From Membranipora membranacea (taxonomy: Eukaryota > Bryozoa > Gymnolaemata > Cheilostomatida > Membraniporidae), in NCBI GenBank assembly GCA_914767715.1, contig OU612072.1, positions 20,398,001-20,462,000 on the forward strand: a stretch of 64,000 nucleotides of DNA. Direction: 5' to 3'. Made by a program: the position numbers and the translations under genes. Of the stretch, positions 1 to 10,254 are shown piece by piece. The notes beneath the pieces were generated by a model, which worked only from the letters and a program-made list of their open reading frames with translations, ran no database searches and was not told where the DNA came from. Positions within the stretch are counted from its first letter, which is position 1. Every line of letters starts with the position of its first letter.

Positions 1-274
1 TCCCTTTCAAGTAAACTTGTATGATAAACTTCTAGTAGAAATTATCTGTTGTTATGATTTGGGGAAATTGTGCATTTGGGGCCAAGGATGATGAATCAAC
101 TATTCAGAGTATGAGTCGGTTCTGTCATGTGTGAAAATTCTTGTCGGTACATCAGAAGAAATGTGCCAAAATGTTTAGAATGCACTTTAGTTCAATTAAT
201 TCAAATTTAGCTAGGGTGATATATTTTTTCCCAGTCCCAGTTGCAACATCCTGTTTGTAGAATTCCAGCCACAT

Positions 275-516
275 CTAAAGTTTTTCAAACTGTTTTCCAG
301 CACTCGCCTCGCATGGGTCGAAGCATTTGCATAATTCTTTTCCTTCAACATCTCTTTGGAAGCCATTTGGACAGGATAATTTGCAGTCCCATTCCTCTGC
401 AGCTGTCTCCTCACTCTCCGTGAGCTCGGACTCTTCATGAGGAGGTAAATACCACGGTAGACTTCCCTCGTCGGCCTGGTATACCTCCTCCTCCGGCGCA
501 CCAGCAGGTAATACAT
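275..516 (-). CDS. terminal exon of an antistasin-like cysteine-motif protein (partial gene)
   Basis: This looks like the last coding exon of a gene that continues to the right on the minus strand. The exon opens after a clean acceptor (tttatag at 517 and above) in phase 1 and reads about 79 codons to a TAG at 275-277. The first half is acidic and rich in Glu/Pro. The second half carries WDCKLSCPNGFQRD followed by ELCKCFDPC, the spacing of an antistasin-like knot (C-x3-C-P-x-G-F ... C-x-C-x-x-x-C), a small extracellular fold seen in leech protease inhibitors and in CRIM1/BMPER-type proteins. I see only this one partial repeat and no upstream exon in the window that I can join to it, so the full protein and its role are unknown. 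A weak GC donor lies inside the exon, so the stop may not be the true end. The open frame upstream of 516 is intron. Confidence 0.55.
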
Positions 517-2640
517 CTATAAATAAAATATACTTTATAATAAATCTGTGCAAAGATGAGATAATTTTAAAGCAAAACCTACGCAAAATGACTGCTTCAT
601 CTTTGTGATGATTTTTGTACTTCCAAAGATCATTATGAACTTTGTTGTTGCGATAAATGATGATTAGTTTGAATAGGATGTAGCTTGTAACCTTCATGTC
701 AGGCCAGAGAATGCCAACCAATTTTAGCTTCAAAAGACGGAAATTCGATAAGCTTAGACCTCGTTAATTAGGAAATTCCGCTTTCAACCAGCTCATCTAA
801 TTTTAGCATTATATCAATCAGCCGAAGAAGCATAAATTTATAGATGACCTTTAATTTTTATTTGCTTTGGAGTTTCGCCGTGTGATATTTAGATGCGTCT
901 AACACGCCTTGTACTGTTAATAACTGCCTAACCCAGCCTCTGCTGGATTAAGGTAAAACATAGTCCTGTGAGCAAAAAAAAGTTGGAGTTCTCCACCCAA
1001 TCTTAGTGTGTGGACAACTCCTTTTGTTATTATATGTAAGCCACGCCTACATAAAGAAGTTGTCCAATGACAGTGCAGCACTGAAGTTAATTTTATTTTT
1101 GTATCAGTGATGTCGTCAGTATAGTTAGTTTGCACTGGTAGTATTTGAATGTTTAGTAGAACATGCTCTAGCTAGTACAAGTCACTAGTACTAGCAATTT
1201 TTCACACTCACATGAGAGAGCTGCAACTATGGATGGATGTTGGAGTCAGTCAGCACTAAGGTAATAAAAAATGATTTTATTCATACGTATTACTATTGGC
1301 TGTGTGTATGGACAGAGATGAGAGAGAGTGTGTGCCGTGTGTTGCCTCTGTCTCACTCAGAGTCAGAGACTAGAGAGAGGCAACACTCACCAAACATTGG
1401 ACAGAGACTAGAGAGTTCTTGTTAGATATGTGTGTGTGTGTGTGTGCGGGCGTGTGTGTCGGCCTTTATTACATCCAGTATCCATAGGGATATGCCTGCT
1501 GAAATTGGCATTATTATTATCATTTTCTTATTGAGCCCTTCCAGTTTGACCATATGCCCATCAATAAATAAGGCCCACTGCAGCTTGGCATATTAAGTCT
1601 CGGGGTTGGGGCTAGTTGACTTGCACAACAATCTGCAGGTGATCCGTGAGATTGCGACAAAGACGGTAGTGTAATGACTGCTCTATCCCCGAACCACATT
1701 TAAAAAAAGGCCTATTTGTGGTATGTTGAGTCAGATCAGTTCAATTAAGGAGTTCTCCTTAGTTCAACTTATTACAGAATAACAGTGATCATGACAGCAT
1801 AATTTTGTGATTGAAGCAAACCCCAACAGGCCTAGCTAGCCAATCCTGACACCTACTAAGCTTCATTCCATAATCCATTACATTCAATGCATTCAATTTT
1901 GGGACTGTTAAATTGACATAATTATGAATAGGGGCAACACAATGCAATTATAATCATCAGTATACAGTCAATTGGTAGGATGAAAAGGAATACTCAATTC
2001 AGTTTATAATTACATAGTAACATTACTGGGACCCAAAAAACAGCGTGCTACGCATGTTTGCTAAAAGTTAACCAACTAATGCTGTGAATGTATTGGCGTA
2101 GATACAATAGGCCTAATTGAGCAAAGTTAGTTTTGAAGTACTTCAGCAGCTTATCTTGACTTTGGCTTAGCTTGTCAATACAGGCTAAGGTTGACCTCAA
2201 TCCACTCTCTTCTCCATCATTGTCATCACATTTGCCGAATTTTTTGGGTTGTTACTGGCAAAGAGGCGTAGTGGTAATTTCTAGGTCCTTTTAATGTTTC
2301 TTGGTTACTAAGGCTACAGTGAATAGAGTGATTTACAATCCAGGTAAAATTGCATCACGCATACTATTCCGAAAATAATATTTAGCAGTCCTAAAATTTG
2401 GTCTGTTCATCACGTAACATTTGCTTCCGTCGGGAGGTTGGGATTAGACCTCGAACTAAACATCTTGCTCGAGTCGGAGTTAGTTTACTAGCCCTGTCTA
2501 TGGAATTTGTGCAATTTATGTAATAGTATTATTCATAGTTACTCTAGTGATCAGAAGTAGGCTTGTTGTTAGTGTGGATCTAACTAAAACAAGCACATTA
2601 GGTCGATCTAAATGTAGTCCCAGATTAACTCCAAACCATG
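517..2640. other. no gene seen; low-complexity and microsatellite
   Basis: I see no supportable exon here. The stretch holds a TG microsatellite at about 1427-1450, a GAGA-rich stretch before it, and otherwise unstructured AT-rich sequence. The upstream exons of the antistasin-like gene may lie here but none shows a convincing frame. Confidence 0.5.
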
Positions 2641-2654
2641 TCTACACTGTGTGT

Positions 2655-2790
2655 GATTCAGGATCAGAAGTAGCCCAGTTGATAAAGCACCGGTCTCACA
2701 ATCGCAAGGGATCAGACTCTTGAACACTAAGCCCAGCTGACCGAAAACCTAATTACATGCTTTCCACAACCAGTCGCATTAGCAACAATT
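2655..2790 (+). repeat. tRNA-derived SINE head
   Basis: The sequence TAGCCCAGTTGATAAAGC at about 2670 is a Pol III A box inside a tRNA-like D arm. It is followed by CCGGTCTCACAATCG (anticodon-arm-like) and a decayed B box near GGATCAGACTC. The acceptor stem is absent, so this is a SINE head or tRNA pseudogene rather than a tRNA gene. Confidence 0.5.
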
Positions 2791-3554
2791 CTGTTCTGTG
2801 CTAGTGACCCAAAACAGAAAAGTTTTATTATCTATTACCAAGTATCCTGATATTATCTGGCGTTACCTCAGGTAGATATGGGAAAACTCGTAATGAATGA
2901 TCTCCCCACATTGAATAGCAGACCCTTCGCTATTGAAGTGCTCAGTATTTATTGAAAAATGTTGAGGATAGTTAATTCTGGGTTAAGTTGGCTTAATAGG
3001 TCTAGTAACATCATTAAACACAAACCCCATAATTGTTTTCACATGCTATTTGCACCACAGAGTTTCCATCATAGTTCATTTCACTTTTTTTTTTTATAGT
3101 CTTAATGTTCTTGTTTATAGATATTAACTCAAGTCAAAGAACTGTGCCGTTAATAGGGATACCCACCTAACGAGACCATAGCTATGAAAGGTGAAGCATC
3201 TGTTGAGGCTCGACTTTCACTCCAGCATGTTATAGCTATGTGATATGCTAGGTCACCCTTAGGAATTACGGTTGGTGCGTTACCTCCCATCAGTTACATG
3301 ACTTCAAACATTTTCATCACTCACAACATAATATATTTATATTTCAACCATTGTTGCCTATCTTTTTATATAGAATAGAGGATTGTCAGATATCAGTTTT
3401 GATCATTGTTATAATGATCTAGGCCTACTGATAAATTGTCAGTGCCAACTCTCAATTCTGCATCCAATAACTTTGTTGACCATTGATAAGCTCTAGGTTC
3501 CACAAAAGTCTCTACCTGCTTTGAATTGCCTTCTCAAATTTCTATGGTTAATGT

Positions 3555-4820
3555 TTTTCAGTCGATTTAGATTTAGATGAGTCCCCAGAAACAAGGATTG
3601 ACTTAGAAGCTGTCTTGACTCTACTCTACCCACATGGATAGTCTGCAAGCTTTCCAATATCAAGTAAGGTATCTACCAGATAAACATTACTTTATTCTAT
3701 TCTCCCGGTCATTCAGTTATTGATTCCCAATTTCAGTATTGGTTTATACGTCTGTGTATTATACAACTTGTTCATTTCCTGGTGTCACAAAAGCTGCAGC
3801 AAGTGAAGGTCAACCTGCAAATTACAGCTCTTTAAAAAAAGTTTCATCTCTCTGCTAAATTTGTGTAGGAGTTTCCTTCCCGTGAAAAAGTTAAGGCTAG
3901 ACAACTTTGTAATGGGATGAATTCATCGCTAACTATCAATTGTCTACTCTCAAAACAGAGAAGGAAAACTCTTTGCAAATCCACTTTCACCAAAGTCAAA
4001 ATTTAATTGACTCTCCCTGGTGTCATGCGCCCTGAGGTTAGGGTCCTACAATACTCCAAGATTATTCCGTTGTCTCTATTATTCCAACCACACCTTCCAA
4101 ATCATATCACATGAGGCTCTGAGTAGCAAATGTAGTATACATTCTTCAAGACTGAGTGATGCAGGGAGCAGCGGTTGTTTCCTTAATTTGTTGTAAACTA
4201 TATATATATCTCATCCCTTCAAATCTTGTCTTTTTTCTACAGAAGCGTTGGGTGGGCATATGCAAAAAAAGTGAAATCGCCCAGTATCAAAAAAAATTGA
4301 GATCTGTTTGTATGTGAGAAATTCTATAACATCATTTAATACAAAATCTAATTTTGCATTACACAATTTGACACATACAAATTTGAAGTACGCCGTAATT
4401 CTACCAATGAGTAATTGGGGGCTGGTACTCATTGTTGATTTGTTCCTTTGATTAGCAAGAATCCGCAAAATGTCATTGCATTCTTCTAGTTATCTGCATA
4501 AATGTATCAGCTTGATTATTACTTTTCAGAAGATCTAGTAGGGTTGCCGGTAGCAAGAGATGAATTATGAGCTGTCTTGACCCTACCCTTCATTTAACTA
4601 GCCTTCTCGGATAGTCTTCTAACATCAGGTAAGACATCGATCTGATAAACATTGGGCCTTATATATTCGCCCAGTCCCTCAGGCATCACTTACAAATTTC
4701 CGTATTGGCCCAATTAGCTGAGAATATATATCTCATCATACGATGTCCTTGGCCTTGTCTAATAGCAGTGGAAGGAGTTTTAGCTGCAATCTTAAGACAT
4801 CTTCATTTTAAATTTGATGA
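3555..4820 (+). repeat. diverged direct duplication, about 300 bp, 970 bp apart
   Basis: The stretch 3555-3860 is repeated in diverged form at about 4525-4820: shared words include GCTGTCTTGAC, GGATAGTCT, CATCAGGTAAG/TATCAAGTAAG, GATAAACATT and TTTC(A/C)GTATTGG. Each copy has a pyrimidine tract plus CAG at its left and a GTAAG(G/A) on its right about 100 bp on, so it resembles a duplicated exon with flanking introns. All frames of both copies carry stops, so I do not call coding sequence. Confidence 0.4.
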
Positions 4821-4886
4821 GGTGTAGGTGTAGTCAGGTTTTGTGTAACTATTCCCTGTCAATATCCAATCAAAGATAAATAGGAC

Positions 4887-5189
4887 TCACTGATAATTTT
4901 TTTGTGTCAAATGTAAACCCTTCAGGTTTACCCTCAAACTCCTTAGCACGTTCTCTAATGCCTCCGAGGAAAGCGCAGTTCTGGTAAATTCAATATTTTT
5001 TTTTTTTAGCTTGAACTCAGGATGGCTTTTAACACACTCCTTGCACTTGAGTACTACATGGCGAAATTTATCAGTTCGATGAAGCTGGTTCCAGGACTCT
5101 GTTGAAAATGCCTCATGGAAGTCTTTCATAGAAGAAGCAGTGGAGTTTTCAAAATATTTCCTGTAGCGAGGAGGGAGAAAATCTCTGTT
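4887..5189 (-). CDS. possible exon of an unrecognised Cys/His-containing protein
   Basis: An open minus-strand frame runs without stops from about 5189 to a stop at 4887-4889, longer than its first ATG at 5129 suggests. It follows an AG acceptor-like sequence near 5185. The protein is charged and reads like a real domain: RYRKYFENS early, then RTDKFRHVVLKCKECVKSHPEF with a C-x2-C...H arrangement, then a leucine-rich helix (ALENVLRSLRVNL). I do not recognise the family with confidence; similar short Trp/Arg-His/Cys-x2-Cys modules occur in large unannotated, mobile-element-linked families of marine invertebrates. No partner exons were found. It may be a decayed fragment. Confidence 0.3.
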   Translation of the reverse strand, partial: NRDFLPPRYRKYFENSTASSMKDFHEAFSTESWNQLHRTDKFRHVVLKCKECVKSHPEFKLKKKNIEFTRTALSSEALENVLRSLRVNLKGLHLTQKNYQ

Positions 5190-5250
5190 TACAGTAGGTA
5201 CTAAACATGTAAAATTTTATGTATCATAAGGTTCATAATGAAAATTGAAT

Positions 5251-6075
5251 CACAGAGTGAGAATATGCAGAGGGGATACTTCAATGATAGTTGTCATAGT
5301 CTCTTTAGTTTTTGATTGGGGGGGAATCGTCAAGCTAGCTACATTCAGGATTTACTAATCATGTAAATTACAATGGCAATTTGTCATGCATACATACATA
5401 CCTACCTATGATAGACCAAGTTATGCCCATTTGCCTGTATTCGAAGTTCCTCCCCATCCACTGGTCACGCTGCAGCGTGACCAGCGGAAAGGAGCAACTG
5501 GAATACAAGCAATTGGATTAAACTTGATCTAACCTATGGCGGGCATAATATTGTTGACATTAATCATGACAACTCACTGGTTTGCAACTTTTTTGTAATG
5601 TCCACATTTCAACCTATACGCACACCATATAATTGTCATTTTGGCTCGGTGAATAGGCTATGAGTTATTTGGGGTGACAAAATAAGTCATTTCATAAATA
5701 TTTATGTGTGAGCTGAGTCAGTACAGGGACATTTCCTGAATTTGTTGCCCGAAGTCTATCAACTGTCAAAACATAATTATATCTATGTGAGATAACCTAT
5801 TTCAAGAACCCATATAACTCAGTGCCTATGTATCCTAGCCCAAAATACCAACAATATGGTATAGTTTGAAGGTTGGACATTTTACAAATGCTGGAAACCA
5901 GTTTTTAGGATAAGTATCAAACAAGTTATGGCTCATCATAGGTAGGTATGCCTGCAAGAAAAAGGCCACTGTAACATATAGAGATGACAAGCTGTACACA
6001 ACTTTCCCCTAGCCAATCCAAAATCCACAGACACTATAACTATCAGTAATTTCCCCTGTGTCTGTAAATCCCTGC
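5251..6075. mobile_element. palindromic (foldback) transposon, older copy with nested insertion
   Basis: The left end CACAGAGTGAGAATATGCAG and the inner words TTCAATGATAGTT and GGGGGGAAT match the element at 9173-9875, and the right end (CACTATAACTATCA ... TTCCCCTGTG) is its reverse complement. Internal arms at about 5610-5670 and 5800-5870 also pair with each other. The copy is diverged and its right end is eroded. A second, ~95-bp palindrome sits inside it at 5427-5520 and is absent at the matching place in the other copy. Confidence 0.65.
5427..5520. repeat. short palindromic MITE-like element (copy 1)
   Basis: A nearly perfect palindrome centred on GGTCACGCTGCAGCGTGACC with outer arms reading ATTTGCCTGTATTC and GAATACAAGCAATTGG. 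A related copy lies at about 8227-8326 in the opposite orientation. It carries no coding sequence. Confidence 0.6.
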
Positions 6076-6290
6076 TATCACTACTGCAACCAGGCCTAGT
6101 GAAGAAGGTCTGAAATATCCCGGCAATAACACAACCTAGTTGGCTGTATGCTATGTATGTATTAAAAAAGGGCTTGTATGAGAATATCCCACAATGCAAT
6201 TTATTGGGAGTTCCTCATAAACATAGAAATTTCTCGCTTTTTTTTCCCATTTTTAAATGTTATGATGATGGGTCTTTCATATATCTTTAG

Positions 6291-6371
6291 GCTGAGGACA
6301 TGAGGCTCGGAAGAACTTCTGGCGCAGCTGCAATCACTAAAGATTTCCGATACACTCGGCCTTGCATATAA
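6291..6371 (+). CDS. weak candidate terminal exon, unrecognised
   Basis: After a plausible acceptor (atatctttag) the frame reads AEDMRLGRTSGAAAITKDF and a few more codons to a TAA at 6369-6371; a GTATGT donor-like site lies three bases further. The composition is protein-like, but there is no partner exon, no family I recognise and the length is only 26 codons, so this may be chance. Confidence 0.18.
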   Translation, partial: AEDMRLGRTSGAAAITKDFRYTRPCI

Positions 6372-8110
6372 GGGTATGTAATCAAACTACAAAGCAGAAC
6401 ACTTCTGTAGAGGTATTTTCTCCTGCAACTTATCTTTTCACATTTGAAATTGGTCTCCATTATAGGAATATTTTGATTTAACTTGTAACACAGTTCTCTG
6501 GATTTTATAGCGAGACCAGGTTAACGGGAACATTGTAATGCTGGTAATTTTAGAAAAAGTGGCATTGGCTGAATACTGTTTACCACTCCTTTCCAATATA
6601 ACTACTGTGATCACCTACATCTGTGGGATGCAGATGGCGGTGTTCTATCCGGATTTCAACTTGATCCCTGCTGTACATTGATGTTGTTTACTCTAGTGGA
6701 GAAATTGGCTTTGCGTCTGAATATTTCAGAAACCATTTATGCGAATTCGCTTTTGTTTCTATCAGCAATTGAAAAACTTTATTTACATTTCATGAAGCCC
6801 TGACACCATTCGTAAATAAGTATTGATTATCGTCTGCGGGAGGAAAAATCATCTCTGTAAATTCGGACTAAAGCACCCTTATCAGTAATGTGTGGACAGA
6901 GGAATTCAAAACAAATTTAATGCAGTTTCAGTTGTACCATGAAAAAAAGCCATGGAGCTATATCTGTCTCAGAGAAGAGACAATCACAATTGTTTTTGAA
7001 TGATATACGTAAATAAAAGAGCCCGCGGGTCTATTTCTGTTAATTAGGGGAGAGTTTGTTGGCATCCTTTGATAGGTTTCCTATAACAGTTTGGCTATTA
7101 TAGTTCAACAGGAATCATGCTGAGATAATAGAGTAAATATTTGACTTTCTTTCCATGGTGGTTGCGAAATCTAATAATACCTCTCTGTCAATAGACACAC
7201 TGTCTATTACTTTTATTCGCAGCTACTAAGATTATAAGAAGTTAGGGCTGGGTATTTTTTAACTTTGGGTGCTTCACTTACTATTGTTACGATTTATAAA
7301 TAACTTGACACACCGCTGGGGAGATTTCTATCATGTTGAAAGCGAGAGGACACGCACACGAATACTGTTGTTTATATAATTCAAAGGTGTATTCATCCGG
7401 CTGTTATGTAGATTAGACGTGGTATAATGGAATTCTAGTTTTTTGCCCATTGTGGCATCATGTCTGTTTTCCTCATCATTGCTTTATGAATCGAAGTCAT
7501 CTTTATATCCTGTAGCTAAAACAAAATAAATCAGTCAGCTTGTAAACGCCAATCAATCATAACCTGATCTAAATTACAACAAATACTGTGTGTAGTCCAA
7601 TGGTCAATGCAATGCCCGTGAGAATTTTTCTGCATATTTTTTTAATGAACTGGTGAGGTAATTCCTTGTATGATGTTGTTTTTTATAGATTGAGATTTTA
7701 GTGGACATCTTATATGACTGGACCTATTGCGATTTGAAAAAACAGTACCATGCTAGAGCCGAGATCGATTACTCTATCGCCTAAACAAAGCCTTTACAGT
7801 GCTCCCCGATGAATGACTTCATCTCAAGATGCTGCTCGAACGACTCCCACTCCCTATGCCTGGCTCTGTTTTTTTGCAAGTGGCCGTAATTTTGTTGCAT
7901 AAAAGACGCTTCTACAAGGGATTAGGCTGTGTTTTCTTTGCTTGATGTTAGCTGTCTTACAAAACTTGTTCAATGAAAATGTGAAAATGGTTTTGCAACT
8001 TGTTATATTACCATGATTTCCTTATTAGCAGGTACTGCCAGTTATTGAGCTAAATTTTCTCTAGAAGTATATAATATATATATATATATAGTTTTTTATC
8101 CATATTCACT
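6372..8110. other. no gene seen
   Basis: AT-rich sequence without a supportable exon, RNA gene or ordered repeat; an AT dinucleotide run closes it at about 8069-8091. Confidence 0.5.
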
Positions 8111-8226
8111 ATTCTATTTTCTCCATATTCAGCAAATAAATCTTAGTATTATAGAGTCAGACAACGATATTGTCGAGTTTTGATTCAGATTTAGTTTTGT
8201 CATGTTAACTCTAGAACAAGAGCAAT

Positions 8227-8326
8227 CCAATTGTCTGCATTCCTGTTGCTCCCTTCCACTGGTTACGCCACAGGCCTGTGGCATGACCAGGGGATCGAGA
8301 GCGACATGGAATGCAGGCAAATGGAC
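8227..8326. repeat. short palindromic MITE-like element (copy 2)
   Basis: The centre GCCACAGGCCTGTGGC is a perfect palindrome, flanked by CCACTGGTTAC / ATGACCAGGGG and by outer arms CCAATTGTCTGCATTCC and GGAATGCAGGCAAATGG. It matches the element at 5427-5520 in inverted orientation, with a different centre. Confidence 0.6.
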
Positions 8327-8914
8327 CAAGCTTCGTCTATGTTAACTCTGATGATCGGAGTTGGTGATATGAGGGATTATCATTTGTCATGTAGTTTAGA
8401 TTAACCATGAGGTTTGGCATGTAAGTCTGACTAGACAAGGGGAAAGGGGGTCAGTATTTTTGATACCATATACCTATGACTGGCCTGCCACTAATTGTTT
8501 GCTGCTAGGCTGTGCGTTTTATTTAGCCACAACCTTGGCTGGAATCAAGGCAACACCATCACCGGGTAGGAAAACTGTTTGATTCTTTTTTGTCGATTGA
8601 AGATTGGCATCTTAGTTTAATGGTCACTGCTTGCTCGTAGTAGCATCAGAGACCATGGATAATAGTCGCTGGTATCATACCACAGTTTGCCAGACATAGC
8701 AAATGTGTTTCAATGTCACTGCTCACAAAATATTTCACAGCCTAAGTTTCATATCATAGTTATTCATCGCTATTATGCTCTAACCACAAGTACTTGAACG
8801 GAGATCATCACTTGGACGTTATGCTGTGTATTTGCTCTTGTGATAGCATGTTGGAACTGTGCCAAAACAGAACAATTTGTCAATTGATAATGTATATGCG
8901 CTAAAGTTTAGTCA

Positions 8915-8995
8915 TTCACTTATAGCTCAGTGGTATTGCTTTGATTTCGCATGCACAAGTTCCTAGGTTCTAATCCCAGGTTGGGAGAGGATTTT
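8915..8995 (+). repeat. tRNA-Ala-like SINE head or tRNA pseudogene
   Basis: TAGCTCAGTGGTATTGC is a near-canonical A box with D loop, a TTTCGCA segment occupies the anticodon-loop position (CGC, alanine), and GGTTCTAATCC is a B box within a T arm. The flanking bases cannot form a seven-pair acceptor stem, so it is not a working tRNA gene. It is most likely the head of a tRNA-derived SINE. Confidence 0.6.
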
Positions 8996-9172
8996 TGTAT
9001 TTGAGGTAAAAGCTTCAAAACTTCTCATCTTGGTCAACGATCTGACCTTAACTACACTGTGTGAAGGTATCAATTCCAATTAAATCTTATGATTTATTCA
9101 CGTACAAACTGAGCATTGTTCTCAAACCTGTAAACATTTCATCCTCAAACTGACCAAATCTCAACCTGCTAT

Positions 9173-9875
9173 CACAGAGTAAGGATATACAGAGGGGACA
9201 GTTCAATGATAGTTATAGTGCCTGCGGTTTTTGATTCATTGGGGGAAAATTGTGCACAGCTGGATGCCAAAAACTCATTATCTCTATATGTTATAATGGC
9301 ATATTTCTTGCAGACATCCCTACCTTTGATGGGCCATTATTCATTCTGTATTTATCCTAAAGACTGATTTCCAACTTTGCTGGAATGTCCAAGCTTCAAG
9401 CTATACACCATATTATTGTCATTTTTTGCTAGGATTCATAGGCTAAGAGTAATCCAGGTTTTTGAAATGAGTTTTGTCATATAGATTTACATGTGACAAT
9501 TGATAGACGGCTGGTCATCAAAATTAGGAAATGTCCGTGCATTGACCTAAGCCCTATGTAAATCTATATGATAAAACTCATTTTAAAAACCTGGATTACT
9601 CATAGCCTATGTATCCTAGCAAAAAATGACAACAATGTGGTGTATAGCTCAAAGATTGGACATTTCAGAAAAGTTAGAAATCAGTCTTTAGGATAAATAC
9701 AGAATGAATTATGACCTATCAAAGGTGGCTATGTCTGCATGACAAAACTCCACTGTAACTTATATATATTCTGAAATTGGCAGGTGGCCAGATTGATGAA
9801 TTTCCCCCAGTGGATAAAAACCGCAGGCACTATAACGATCATTGAAGTGTCCCCTCTGCTTATCCTTACTCTGTG
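9173..9875. mobile_element. 703-bp palindromic transposon with 7-bp target-site duplication
   Basis: The ends are inverted repeats of about 80 bp: CACAGAGTAAGGATA on the left and TATCCTTACTCTGTG on the right, continuing inward through AGAGGGGACA and GTGCCTGCGGTTTTT. The middle (9410-9665) is also arranged as two long opposing arms, so the whole element can fold back on itself. It is flanked by a perfect CTGCTAT at 9166-9172 and 9876-9882, a seven-base target duplication. There is no open reading frame, so it must be non-autonomous. I cannot assign it to a superfamily from the ends alone. Confidence 0.8.
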
Positions 9876-10208
9876 CTGCTATCTATCTTTGAATTTTAAA
9901 TTGTCAGCGACACAGCGTTGGGAATTTGTTCCATTGATAACAGATGCACATTAAAACAAAAGAAAAGCTTCATACCCACAGTGATCACATGCACTAGACA
10001 AAGATCAACCTTATAATTCAGCTCAGAAACCGGTGATTCACTTTTTCTTCTGATTTTATTATTTCATTATCATGCACACAGACACATAAAACTAATAAAA
10101 AACGTCCATAATAATACAATTGAAAATCAGTGTAGGTCAATTATGCACCATTCTAAGACAGCTTGGGGAGTTGAACCTTCAGTTAATTGTTGTATGATCT
10201 ATCTAGCC

Positions 10209-10254
10209 TTGTCAAACGGCTTCTTGGTAGGCTGTGACAAGGCTAGATATGCAT
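10209..10254. repeat. small hairpin
   Basis: ATCTAGCCTTGTCA and TGACAAGGCTAGAT form a perfect 14-bp stem around an approximately 20-base loop. No terminator or miRNA-like context is evident. Confidence 0.55.

Noticed and set aside
3562-3640. Acidic 25-codon plus-strand frame as a coding exon
   Set aside because: Its duplicate at 4533 has stops in every frame and no partner exon exists.
8915-8995. Functional tRNA-Ala gene
   Set aside because: The acceptor stem cannot pair and the T arm has a mismatch; a SINE head or pseudogene fits better.
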